The position numbers were made by a program, and so were the translations under genes. DNA of 64,000 nt from DASSUW01 sp963759375 (GTDB lineage Bacteria > Actinomycetota > Thermoleophilia > Solirubrobacterales > Solirubrobacteraceae), in NCBI GenBank assembly GCA_963759375.1, contig CAVWYY010000008.1:186001-250000 (forward strand), given 5' to 3'. The notes below the pieces were generated by a model that saw only the letters and a list, made by a program, of their open reading frames with translations, was not told the origin of the DNA and ran no database searches. Shown here piece by piece: positions 1 to 7,386 of the stretch. Numbering within the stretch: the stretch's first letter is position 1; each line of letters starts with the position of its first letter.

Positions 1-603
1 AACGATCCGAACCGTGACAACGGCGAACTGGTCGAACGCCTCCACTTCGTCAACACCCGCGCGATCGACCTCACCGAAGCACTGCTCGTGCTCAGCCGCG
101 CCGACCAGCGCTCTTTCGCCCGAGAGCACGTCGACCTGTCCCTCATAGCCGAAGAAGCCACCGAGACGCTGCTCCCCTTCGCAGAGGAGCGCGGCGTGAC
201 CCTCGAGACCTCCGGCGACGCGACGCCTACGATCGGCTCACCCGCCCTCCTGCTGCAGACGGCTACGAACCTCGTGCACAACGCGATCGTCCACAACGTG
301 GCTGAACAGGGCACCGTGTGGGTCACGACCACCGTTCACCCTGAGAGCGTGGTGCTCACCGTCGAGAACACCGGCGAGAAGCTCACCCCACAGCTCGTCG
401 CCACACTTGCCGAGCCGTTTCAGCGCGGCAGCAAGCGCGTACGCACCGAGCACGCAGGCGTCGGTCTCGGCCTAGCGATCGTCAAGAGCATCACCCGAGC
501 ACACGACGGGACACTCACCCTCGCCCCGCGGGCCGCCGGCGGGCTCTGCGTCACGATGCAGCTGCCCGCCGCGCCACCCCACACTGGCCTTAGGCAGCGC
601 TGA
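1..603 (+). CDS. Sensor histidine kinase, C-terminal part (5' end outside window)
   Basis: The frame is open from base 1, so the gene starts before the window; about 200 codons are seen. The first part matches the end of a dimerisation helix (LLVLSRADQ, typical of HisKA kinases just after the phospho-histidine). An HATPase_c domain follows, with the N box NLVHNAIVHN and the G box GVGLGLAIVKSI. It would autophosphorylate and pass phosphate to a response regulator, presumably encoded upstream and not visible. The final TGA overlaps the end of the convergent XRE gene by 14 bases. The family is certain; its stimulus cannot be read from this fragment. Confidence 0.9.
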   Translation, partial: NDPNRDNGELVERLHFVNTRAIDLTEALLVLSRADQRSFAREHVDLSLIAEEATETLLPFAEERGVTLETSGDATPTIGSPALLLQTATNLVHNAIVHNVAEQGTVWVTTTVHPESVVLTVENTGEKLTPQLVATLAEPFQRGSKRVRTEHAGVGLGLAIVKSITRAHDGTLTLAPRAAGGLCVTMQLPAAPPHTGLRQR

Positions 604-1384
604 GCTCGGCGAGCCGCGCGGCGCTCCTGGGGTCCATCGGCAGGAACGTCTCGATCGCGAGGTTCGCCGCCGTGACGTCAAGCGGGGCCCCGAGAGTGGC
701 GATGACCGTGAACAGCTCGACCTCGCCGAGGCGGGTCTGCAGCCTGAGCGAGACCACCGGCTGGGTGGCCGCGCCGGCCGGCGGCTCGCCGGGGAGGTAG
801 GACTCCACCTCCTCGATGAGCTCGGCGAGGCCGGGATCGGCGTCCTCGCGGCTCCTCCGCTTCAGCCGGTGAATCAGCGGCGCGTTGCACGCGGCGGTCA
901 TCGACGAGATCCGCGGCAGACCGCCCGGGTGAACGCCGAGCCGGAGCAGGTTGATCGGCGGCTCGAGGAGCGCCGGGTCGACCCCGTCCCAGAGAAGCGA
1001 CGCGGCTCGATTGGAATCGATCACGTTCCAGAGCCCGTCGACGATCAACGCCGGGTTCGGCTCGTACGCCTCGAGCAGCCGCTCCAGCGACTCTCGAAGC
1101 GGCTGCATCACCTCCCCGTCGTAGGGCAGCTCCAGATAGGGAGGCGCGAAGCCGCCGGCCAGTAACAGTCGGTTGCGCTCGGTGATCGGCAGATCGAGGT
1201 GCTGGGCCAGGTGGACGAGGAGCTGGCGACTCGGGCTGGACCGGCCGGTCTCGACGAAGCTCAGGTGCTTGGTCGAGACGTTCGCGTCCAGGGACAGCTC
1301 GAGTTGGGTGAGGCCACGTCGCATGCGCCAGAAGCGGATCAGCTCGCCCGCGGTCTGGGGCTCCTGCTCGGTCTGGACGACCAC
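590..1384 (-). CDS. XRE-family regulator with MmyB-like ligand-binding domain
   Basis: A 264-residue protein with an N-terminal Cro/C1-type helix-turn-helix (about residues 10-65; RRGLTQLELSLDANVS is the recognition region). A C-terminal MmyB-like PAS-type domain follows, recognisable from EPNPALIVDGLWNVIDSNRA. Such proteins usually control an adjacent divergent enzyme gene. I chose the GTG at 1384 (V-V-Q-T-E) because upstream codons show no family similarity and the intergenic region holds a palindrome. The divergent neighbour at 1486 encodes an NTF2-like protein and is the most likely target. The MmyB family is known to bind fatty-acid-like ligands in some members; the ligand here is unknown. 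Confidence 0.88.
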   Translation of the reverse strand: MVVQTEQEPQTAGELIRFWRMRRGLTQLELSLDANVSTKHLSFVETGRSSPSRQLLVHLAQHLDLPITERNRLLLAGGFAPPYLELPYDGEVMQPLRESLERLLEAYEPNPALIVDGLWNVIDSNRAASLLWDGVDPALLEPPINLLRLGVHPGGLPRISSMTAACNAPLIHRLKRRSREDADPGLAELIEEVESYLPGEPPAGAATQPVVSLRLQTRLGEVELFTVIATLGAPLDVTAANLAIETFLPMDPRSAARLAELSAA

Positions 1385-1402
1385 CCGCTTGAAGTTAGCG
1401 GC

Positions 1403-1419
1403 ATTACACGAGAGGTAAT
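1403..1419. promoter_or_regulatory. Palindrome between divergent XRE regulator and NTF2-like gene
   Basis: ATTAC and GTAAT form a perfect 5-bp inverted repeat separated by 7 bases (ATTACACGAGAGGTAAT). It lies 19 bases upstream of the regulator start and 67 bases upstream of the divergent gene. Position and symmetry suggest the operator of the XRE regulator. This is inference; no footprint data are available. Confidence 0.5.
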
Positions 1420-1485
1420 CGACGCGCGGCCTTCGCTCCGCGACCGTCCAAGGCGATGCAACCAGACGATCAGCGGAGGCAACCG

Positions 1486-1935
1486 ATGACCGATACACAG
1501 GCTCTTGTCGACATCTCATCGCGGAGCGCGGCCGAGTTGGCAGCGAAGTACGTCGCACTCTGGAACGAGCCCGATGCCGACCGCCGCCGGCGGATGATCG
1601 CCGAGCTCTGGGTGGCGGACGGAAGGCACATTCTCCAGCCGCCGCAGGAGGTCCGCGAGATCGCGGCGCAACCCGGTATCGCGATGACGGCGATCTTCAC
1701 CGCACAGGGATACGCGGAGATCGAGACGCGCGCGGCCAGTGTCTACGAGCACTGGGTCGGGTCCGAAGGGCTCAGCTTCCGCGGGCGCGACGACGCCGAC
1801 CGACTCGGTGACGCCGTCAAGCTCCACTGGGAGGCGGTCGCCAAGGACGGCACGGTGTTCGCCGTCGGGCTCAGCATCCTCATCCTCGCCGCGGACGGCC
1901 GGATCGAGCGCGACTACACGTTCATCGTCGCGTAA
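1486..1935 (+). CDS. NTF2-like (SnoaL-type) small protein
   Basis: A 149-residue protein with the NTF2-like/SnoaL cone-fold pattern: an N-terminal helix (AAELAAKYVALWNEPDADRR), an early tryptophan, and alternating strands ending in a hydrophobic strand (FAVGLSILIL). The ATG at 1486 is preceded by GGAGG at 1475-1479. SnoaL-like folds serve as small-molecule isomerases, hydrolases or polyketide cyclases, and no specific reaction can be assigned. It is divergent from the XRE/MmyB regulator, an arrangement in which the regulator usually represses the enzyme. Its stop overlaps the convergent gene at 1922 by 14 bases. Confidence 0.75.
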   Translation: MTDTQALVDISSRSAAELAAKYVALWNEPDADRRRRMIAELWVADGRHILQPPQEVREIAAQPGIAMTAIFTAQGYAEIETRAASVYEHWVGSEGLSFRGRDDADRLGDAVKLHWEAVAKDGTVFAVGLSILILAADGRIERDYTFIVA

Positions 1936-2242
1936 CAGGACGCACGATGAGCATCCCTCGGCTCGAGACGAGATGCGCCAAGTCGTCCGCCAAGCGTTCG
2001 ACGTGTTCGCTCGCCTGTTGCTCGAAGCGCTCGACTTCGACGATTTCGGCGATCAGCACGTAATCGGCTTGACCGATGGACTGTCCGGGCACGTCCGACG
2101 GCCGCGTAAGCCGATAATCCGAGATCGTGTCCAGCGACCCGCGGACGATGTCGCGATCGTCCGTCATCAGACGCTCAAAGTCCTCGGCCAGCTCCGGCGA
2201 ACGCAGCTGAAACCAGATGAGAAGGGTCGCTGGAGGACTCAT
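1922..2242 (-). CDS. Small conserved protein, possible dimeric alpha/beta-barrel fold
   Basis: A 106-residue protein without a signal peptide or membrane segment. It opens with a strand (LLIWFQLRSP), then a helix (ELAEDFERLMTDDRD), and continues with further strand/helix alternation (ADYVLIAEIVEVERFEQQ) similar to the ferredoxin-like ABM/Dabb fold. I do not recognise a named family and assign no function. It sits between the convergent NTF2-like gene (14-base overlap) and the VOC gene 39 bases upstream on the same strand, so it may be co-transcribed with the latter. Confidence 0.6.
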   Translation of the reverse strand: MSPPATLLIWFQLRSPELAEDFERLMTDDRDIVRGSLDTISDYRLTRPSDVPGQSIGQADYVLIAEIVEVERFEQQASEHVERLADDLAHLVSSRGMLIVRPVTRR

Positions 2243-2281
2243 CCACGAAGCGTAATGGACAGGGCCCCATCTCGACTGTGG

Positions 2282-2641
2282 TCAGGCGGAGCGATCCTCC
2301 ATGAGCTCATAGACGAACCCGTCGGGAGCGCGGAAGTGCAGCCACGACCGCTCTCCGCCGTCCTGCGGTGGCAACACGATCTCGACGCCGGCAGCTTCCA
2401 ACTCGGTGACGGCGCTCTGCAGGTCATCCACGCGGAAGCCGGCCACCGGATGAGTGAGGTGCCGGTTGTACTCGCTCGTGGGTCCGAAGACCTCGACCGT
2501 CGCACCGTCGGGCACGTCCAGCACCGCGAAGTCGGGCTCCAGCACGTGCTCGCCCAGGCCGAGCACGTCTTTGAAGAACGTCACGGTGGCGGAGTACTCG
2601 CTCGTTCGCGTTCCGACCCACACCAGCGAAAGCACACGCAT
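2282..2641 (-). CDS. VOC family protein (glyoxalase/bleomycin-resistance fold)
   Basis: A 119-residue single-module VOC protein. Family features include the opening strand VLSLVWVGTRTSEYSATVTF, FFKDVLGL after the first strand, VAGFRVDDL in the middle, and the closing LHFRAPDGFVYELME, whose glutamate is the usual metal ligand. The first strand has W where metalloenzymes have His, so metal binding is doubtful. The ATG at 2641 is chosen over the GTG at 2647 because GGAGGGG lies at the correct distance from it. The substrate is unknown; such stand-alone modules act as dioxygenases, lyases or drug-binding proteins. Confidence 0.8.
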   Translation of the reverse strand: MRVLSLVWVGTRTSEYSATVTFFKDVLGLGEHVLEPDFAVLDVPDGATVEVFGPTSEYNRHLTHPVAGFRVDDLQSAVTELEAAGVEIVLPPQDGGERSWLHFRAPDGFVYELMEDRSA

Positions 2642-2684
2642 GATCACCCCTCCGACCCAGATTGAACGGCTCCCCTGACCGTCC

Positions 2685-3353
2685 TCAGCCGAGCAACCGG
2701 ATCAACCCGCGCGCGGTGAAGAAGAGCCCAGCGGCGCCAAGCAGCATGACGACGGCCACCCGCCCATAGCGGGCGATCAGGCTTTCGGTCATGTCGAGGA
2801 TGCGGCGACCAGGACCTGGTGCGACCCTCACCAGCGCGACCGGCGCCCAGGCCGGCGACGCGGCCAGCGCCACAAGCAGCCCGACGAGCACCATCTTCTC
2901 CACGATGTCCAGATCGGCGCTCGAGATCTCCTTTGCCGCCGGAATGACGAGAGCCAGCGTCGTGAAGTTCGTCGCCATCGAGAAGACGCCGAACGGCAAC
3001 GCCGCTCGAAACCGGGTCGAGTCGTGCCGACGCTCGCCGTCGGGGTGGCCTGGCCGGGACGAGCGCCGACGAGGCCAGAGATCGACGAGAACGGCCAACC
3101 CGATGAGTACCACGCCGAGGGCGAGATCGAGCGATGCGTCGAGGCGTGGCTCGCTCGGCAGCGATACCGCCGCGCCGAACAACAGGACTGCGCCGACGAC
3201 AAGCAGCAACGTGAGTACGGCCCCGGCGGCGAAGCGCACGCCCGCCCGACGGCCGTCAGGCCCAGCGAGAAGCAGGGTCTGCTCCGTCAGCAGCACCGGA
3301 CTGACTGCTCCCCCGAGGCCGAGCGGGAGGATCAGCGTGAGTGCCGCCAGCAC
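2685..3353 (-). CDS. GAP-family (Sap-like) membrane protein
   Basis: A 222-residue integral membrane protein with about six hydrophobic segments. The N-terminal motif LPLGLGGAVSPVLLTEQTLLL and the central FGVFSMATNFTTLALVIPA are hallmarks of the GAP/Sap family (PF11139), named after the mycobacterial sulfolipid-addressing protein Sap. Members are thought to help export peptidoglycolipids or other envelope lipids. The start is GTG at 3353. A basic loop (PRRRSSRPGHPDGERRHDS) separates the two halves. The neighbours give no clue to the cargo. Confidence 0.8.
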   Translation of the reverse strand: MLAALTLILPLGLGGAVSPVLLTEQTLLLAGPDGRRAGVRFAAGAVLTLLLVVGAVLLFGAAVSLPSEPRLDASLDLALGVVLIGLAVLVDLWPRRRSSRPGHPDGERRHDSTRFRAALPFGVFSMATNFTTLALVIPAAKEISSADLDIVEKMVLVGLLVALAASPAWAPVALVRVAPGPGRRILDMTESLIARYGRVAVVMLLGAAGLFFTARGLIRLLG

Positions 3354-3521
3354 CCGGCAAGTCTATGTGGGCTCGACCTCACACATCAGCGCCGCCCGCG
3401 GAGGTCGTTCGTAGGATGCAGGGCCGTGGGTGACCACCTCATCGTCCTTCACTCCGCGGTGCGTGCCTGCCCGGGCTACAACCGCCACGACGCTCCCTCG
3501 ATTCTGATGGAAGGTTCGTCG

Positions 3522-4088
3522 ATGGCGCGCGACACCGAGCACGGTCGCGCGGTCACCGCGCAGCTGACGCGCCGCCACGGCACGCTCGAGGACGCGATCG
3601 AGGCGGGGATCTTTGCGCTCGGCGCCGCGGGGTTGTCCAAGGGCATCCGCCGCCAGGCGCGTGCGGCGTGCGAGGACTACTTCTACAACCGGCTCAGCCT
3701 GACGCCGAGCTACGAGTTGGGTGGACCGGAGGAGATCCCCGAAGGGCTGGAGCTGATGCCCGACGCGATGTACAGGGCGCTCGAGGACATCGTCGAACTC
3801 GTCGTCGACGGCGACTACGAGGAGCTCCGCGTCCTCTCTCGCAATCGGCTCGGAATCGAGGACATGCGCCGTCGCATCGAGGACGAGTGCCCCGAGTCCC
3901 TGGTCCTGCCGCCGCGCGAGATCTACCGGGTCGAGACGATCGCCAAGTCCGACGACCCGGACCTGCCGGGTTGGGCCTACTTCCTCGAGCTGTGGACCGA
4001 GACCGGCCCGGCGCGGCTGCACATCGAGGGCGAGCTAGAGGAGTCGGGCGAGGGCTTCACGGCGACGCTGAACGACATCCTGCCCTGA
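3522..4088 (+). CDS. Conserved protein of unknown function, 188 aa
   Basis: A soluble acidic protein with no signal sequence. The N-terminal third is helical (GTLEDAIEAGIFALGAAGLS) and contains KGIRRQARAACEDYFYNRLS. The C-terminal half alternates acidic helices and strands (GWAYFLELWTETGPARLHIE) and recalls a cystatin/NTF2-like sheet. I do not recognise the family with certainty. The ATG at 3522 is chosen over the in-frame ATG at 3507 because GGAAGG at 3509-3514 lies 7 bases before it. It is a single gene flanked by a divergent GAP-family gene and a convergent GYD gene. Confidence 0.65.
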   Translation: MARDTEHGRAVTAQLTRRHGTLEDAIEAGIFALGAAGLSKGIRRQARAACEDYFYNRLSLTPSYELGGPEEIPEGLELMPDAMYRALEDIVELVVDGDYEELRVLSRNRLGIEDMRRRIEDECPESLVLPPREIYRVETIAKSDDPDLPGWAYFLELWTETGPARLHIEGELEESGEGFTATLNDILP

Positions 4089-4128
4089 TCCGGCGCCGTC
4101 TGCGTCGAGCGGCCCGTTAACGCGGAAA

Positions 4129-4142
4129 GCCCACCCGTGGGC
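4129..4142. terminator. Weak hairpin between convergent genes
   Basis: GCCCAC-CC-GTGGGC forms a short inverted repeat 41 bases after the stop of the 3522 gene, in the 176-base gap before the convergent GYD gene. There is no T run, so it would be at best a weak or Rho-assisted terminator. I see nothing else in this gap. Confidence 0.3.
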
Positions 4143-4264
4143 GGACTCTCGGCCATCAGAAGATCAGGCGGCTTACGCGGGAAGGGGACGTTCAGTTGAA
4201 GGTCTCGCCCTCAGGTTGCCCTCGCTGTCTGACACCCCCAGAGTAGCGCGCCCGTCGCTCCGTG

Positions 4265-4591
4265 TTACGCCCCAGGCGGCCGGTACCGGACCTCCTCGGC
4301 CCGGCGCAGCGCCTCAAGCGTGTCCTCGACGCTCAGCAGGACCGTCGTTTCCAACGAGCTGAGCGCACCGCCACCACTGATGGCCAGCGCAACCGCCGCC
4401 ATGGACACGTTGTCCGGCGCCTCCCACAGGTTGTACCCGTCGTGTGTGCCGAAGGCGTACCAGAACCCGTGGAGCTTCCCGCCGACCGACTCGATGTACT
4501 CCTGAGCGGCCTTTCGGCGGTCTTCTGGCTTGCTGGTCAGCCTGGCCCAAGTCTCCGGCGTATAGCTGAACTTCGACAGGTACAGCGGCAT
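4265..4591 (-). CDS. GYD-domain protein
   Basis: A 108-residue protein matching the GYD family (PF08734). It begins LSKFSYTPETWARL, contains the sequence AFGTHDGYNLWEAPDNVSMA around the characteristic G-[YH]-D motif, and continues with a helix and a final strand (LETTVLLSVEDTLEALRRA). The fold is a dimeric ferredoxin-like barrel of unknown biochemical role. ATG at 4591 is preceded by GGAGGGA. It appears to be monocistronic. Confidence 0.85.
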   Translation of the reverse strand: MPLYLSKFSYTPETWARLTSKPEDRRKAAQEYIESVGGKLHGFWYAFGTHDGYNLWEAPDNVSMAAVALAISGGGALSSLETTVLLSVEDTLEALRRAEEVRYRPPGA

Positions 4592-4692
4592 CGTCCCTCC
4601 TCTGGTTCGGCGACTCAGCCGAGCCGCCGTCAGACGTCGAGTATTACCCGCCGGCGAGCAGCGCAGGGACGGGAGCCGCGCTGCTGGACACG

Positions 4693-5190
4693 GTGCTGGG
4701 TGACTGCGAGGCTCAGCGTCGTGGATCTCGAACGCATGGCGGGCTCGAAATAGCGCTGTCCCGGCGATTCGCGCACTTCAACAGCCGGGTCACCAACCCC
4801 GTCCAGGGCGTGTACGCCTGGCTCGTGCCGCCGTGGGCGGTCATCCTCCACCGCGGTCGGCGCTCGGGTCGCGAGTACCGGACGCCGCTCTTCGCGTTCA
4901 GACGCGATCAGACGCTGGTCATCGCACTGCTCTACGGCCAGCAGTCGGACTGGCTTCGGAACCTGCGCCACGGCGGCGGCCACGTCATCCGTGCGGGACG
5001 CACCCTCACGCTTGCGCCGCCCGAGATCGTCAACACGAGCGAGGCGCGTCCACTGCTCGCACGCTTCTCCCGCCCGGAGCGCGCGTACTGCGAGCTCGCG
5101 GAGGCGTTGGCGGTCATCGAGCTGGGCGAGCAGCTGCCGGGTTTCGGCCCTCGGCGCCACGGTCTCGGCGAGCCGTCGTCACGCGTGTGA
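4693..5190 (+). CDS. Nitroreductase/deazaflavin (F420)-dependent oxidoreductase, DDN-like
   Basis: A 165-residue split-barrel protein of the Ddn/PNPOx-like family. Diagnostic features are RFAHFNSRVTNPVQGVYAW, the substrate-side glycine-rich HRGRRSGREYRTPLFAF, and SDWLRNLRHGGG near the cofactor phosphate site. Family members use F420 or flavin to reduce quinones and nitro compounds. The only NTG start in frame is GTG 4693, which leaves about 20 unconserved N-terminal residues, so the true start is uncertain. Its TGA overlaps the GTG of the next gene, so the two are translationally coupled. Confidence 0.82.
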   Translation: MLGDCEAQRRGSRTHGGLEIALSRRFAHFNSRVTNPVQGVYAWLVPPWAVILHRGRRSGREYRTPLFAFRRDQTLVIALLYGQQSDWLRNLRHGGGHVIRAGRTLTLAPPEIVNTSEARPLLARFSRPERAYCELAEALAVIELGEQLPGFGPRRHGLGEPSSRV

Positions 5191-5747
5191 ACGGCGTCGA
5201 TCTGCTCTGGCTGCCGCTCGGCGCCGGCGGGCACTTCGTGCGCACCAACGGCCGCGTCTACGAGGCGCTCGCCGCCCGCCTGCAGCATCGCGAGCGCAGC
5301 GACCTCTACCACTCCGCGCTAGAGGTCCACCTCGCCGGCGAGCGCTATGTGATCGAGCAGGGACCGGTCTGGAACCTGCGGGAGGCCGACCGCGGCGTCG
5401 TCGGCGAGGGTCCGGTCGGCGCACGGTGGCTGGGCCGCTTCAAGCTCTTCCGCTACGAGATCCGCTGCTGGCGCAACGGGGTCATCCCCGATCGCGGAGA
5501 AGCGGTGGACAGCCCGCAGCGCGTCAGCTCGGATCCGCATCGCGCGCGACACGTCCTCGAGCTCGTGCCGCGCTTCCCGACCGCCACCTGGGGGCGCGAC
5601 GAGCAGCACACCGGCGAGATGTGGAACTCCAACTCGCTGACCGCGTGGCTGCTCGCGCGCAGCGGCCACGACACCACCACGATCTCCCCGCCCGCCCGCG
5701 GCCGCGCACCGGGCTGGCACGCGGGGCTCGCGGTCGCGGCCCGGTAG
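5187..5747 (+). CDS. Conserved protein of unknown function coupled to the F420 reductase
   Basis: A 186-residue soluble protein beginning at GTG 5187, inside the GTGA overlap with the upstream gene. It starts with NGVDLLWLPLGAGGHFVRTN, followed by histidine-containing strands, a WNLREADRGVVGEGPVG segment, and a C-terminal TGEMWNSNSLTAWLLARSG. The repeated aromatic and acidic residues suggest a small enzyme. Its arrangement with H, E and W motifs recalls transglutaminase- or NlpC-like proteins, but no catalytic triad is convincing. Coupling to the Ddn-like gene suggests a common task. Confidence 0.65.
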   Translation: MNGVDLLWLPLGAGGHFVRTNGRVYEALAARLQHRERSDLYHSALEVHLAGERYVIEQGPVWNLREADRGVVGEGPVGARWLGRFKLFRYEIRCWRNGVIPDRGEAVDSPQRVSSDPHRARHVLELVPRFPTATWGRDEQHTGEMWNSNSLTAWLLARSGHDTTTISPPARGRAPGWHAGLAVAAR

Positions 5748-5795
5748 GCTGCGACCGCGAGGGGAGACAACGCTCGGAACAAGCGGAGGCTGCGC

Positions 5796-6620
5796 ATGCC
5801 CACGATCACCACGGCCGACGGCATCGAGATCTTCTTCAAGGACTGGGGCTCTGGACAGCCGATCGTCTTCAGCCATGGCTGGCCGCTCTCGGCCGACGAC
5901 TGGGACACGCAGATGCTGTTCTTCCTCGGGCAGGGCTACCGCGTCATCGCCCATGACCGGCGCGGGCACGGCCGCTCGACGCAGACCGGCGACGGGCACG
6001 ACATGGACCACTACGCCGACGACCTCGCCGCGGTGACGGCCCATCTCGATCTCCAGGACGCGGTCCACGTCGGCCACTCCACCGGTGGCGGCGAAGTCGT
6101 GCACTACATCGCCCGACACGGCGAGGGCCGCGTCGCGAAAGCGGTGCTGATCAGCGCGGTGCCGCCGCTGATGGTGCAGACCGACGCCAACCCCGGAGGG
6201 CTGCCGAAGAGCGTGTTCGACGACCTCCAGGCCCAGCTGGCCGCCAACCGCTCCGAGTTCTACCGCGCCCTGCCGTCAGGTCCCTTCTACGGCTTCAACC
6301 GGCCCGGCGTGGAGTCTTCGGAAGCGATCATCGAGAACTGGTGGCGCCAGGGGATGATGGGCGGGGCGAAGGCGCACTACGACGGCATCGTCGCGTTCTC
6401 GCAGACCGACTTCACCGAGGACCTCAAGAAGATCTCGGTGCCGGTGCTGGTGATGCACGGCGACGACGACCAGATCGTGCCCTACGCCGACTCCGGTCCG
6501 CTGTCCGCGAAGCTCGTGCAGAACGGCACACTGAAGACGTACGAAGGGTTCCCGCACGGCATGCCGACCACGCAGGCCGAGACGATCAACGCGGACCTCC
6601 TGGCCTTCCTGCAGGCCTGA
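5796..6620 (+). CDS. Alpha/beta hydrolase, non-haem chloroperoxidase type
   Basis: A 274-residue alpha/beta hydrolase close to the cofactor-free chloroperoxidase/esterase group. The oxyanion segment is FSHGWPLSADDW. The nucleophile elbow GHSTGG places Ser at about residue 95, the acid is Asp225 in GDDDQIVP, and the base is His254 in GFPHGM. It is cytoplasmic with no signal peptide. Members hydrolyse esters or lactones and show perhydrolase activity in vitro. It lies 18 bases before the citryl-CoA lyase-like gene and probably opens a five-gene operon running to 9892. ATG at 5796 is preceded by GCGGAGG. Confidence 0.88.
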   Translation: MPTITTADGIEIFFKDWGSGQPIVFSHGWPLSADDWDTQMLFFLGQGYRVIAHDRRGHGRSTQTGDGHDMDHYADDLAAVTAHLDLQDAVHVGHSTGGGEVVHYIARHGEGRVAKAVLISAVPPLMVQTDANPGGLPKSVFDDLQAQLAANRSEFYRALPSGPFYGFNRPGVESSEAIIENWWRQGMMGGAKAHYDGIVAFSQTDFTEDLKKISVPVLVMHGDDDQIVPYADSGPLSAKLVQNGTLKTYEGFPHGMPTTQAETINADLLAFLQA

Positions 6621-6638
6621 GCGGCGTCGGCGAGGCTC

Positions 6639-7386
6639 ATGCAGATCGGAAAGGCCGGCGCGCCAGTCAGCCACATCAGCCAGGCATATCCCGACCGGGT
6701 CGAGGTCCGCGGCAGAGATCTCACCGGCGACGTGATGGGGCGCCTGAGCTTCACCGCGTACTTCCACCTGCTGCTCACCGGGCAGGAGCCGACCGAGGAG
6801 CAGGAGTACTTCCTGGACGTGCTGCTCGTGGCGATCGCCGAGCACGGGATGATGCCGACGAACGTGGCGGCGCGAATGACGCTGGCGGCCGATCCCGGCT
6901 CGCTGCAGGGCGCGGTCGCGGCGGGGATCCTCGGGTGCGGGCCGGTGATCCTCGGAACGGCCCAGGAGTGTGCGCGGCTGCTGGAGCGGGACGACCCCGT
7001 GGCAGCGGTGAAGGAGCTGCGGGCGGCCGGCGGCAAGGTGCCCGGCTTCGGGCATCCCGTGCACAAGCCGCTCGATCCGCGAGCGGAGCGGATCCTCGAG
7101 CTGGCGGACGCGCGTGACGTCGAGCGGGACGTACGTCGAGCGGGCCCGGCAGGTGCGCGACGCGGTGAGCGAGGCGTGGGGACGGCCGTTGACGATGAAC
7201 GTGTCCATGCCGATCGCGGCCGTGATGCTCGACCTCGGGTTCCCGGCCAGCGCGGTGAAGGCCGTCCCGATCCTCGCGAGGACGGGCGGGCTGCTGGCGC
7301 ATCTGGCCGAGGAGCAGCAGAACCCGGTCGGCTTCCTGATGGCGGCGCAGGCCGAGGAGGCCATCGAGTACGAGCGCGATGAGTGA
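6639..7386 (+). pseudogene. Citryl-CoA lyase / citrate synthase-like protein, interrupted by one frameshift
   Basis: The first frame (6639 to about 7121) encodes GVPVSHI-like N-terminal sequence and the citrate-synthase-fold motif GFGHPVHKPLDPRAERI, whose His is catalytic in citrate lyases. Similarity then continues without a gap in the next frame from 7123 (SGTYVERARQVRDAVSEAWG) to TGA 7384-7386. Removing the G at 7122 gives one 248-residue protein of normal length for the citryl-CoA lyase family. The reaction expected is cleavage or condensation of a CoA thioester with a 2-oxoacid. It overlaps the next gene by 8 bases. It is either a sequencing error or recent inactivation; the downstream codons show no decay. 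Confidence 0.78.

Noticed and set aside
4089..4264. A tRNA or small RNA gene in the gap between convergent genes
   Set aside because: No cloverleaf pairing, T-loop GTTCRANNC or CCA end could be found on either strand.
7114..7386. The C-terminal half of the citryl-CoA lyase as a separate small gene
   Set aside because: It begins inside a conserved domain and lacks a ribosome site; a single extra base explains the break.
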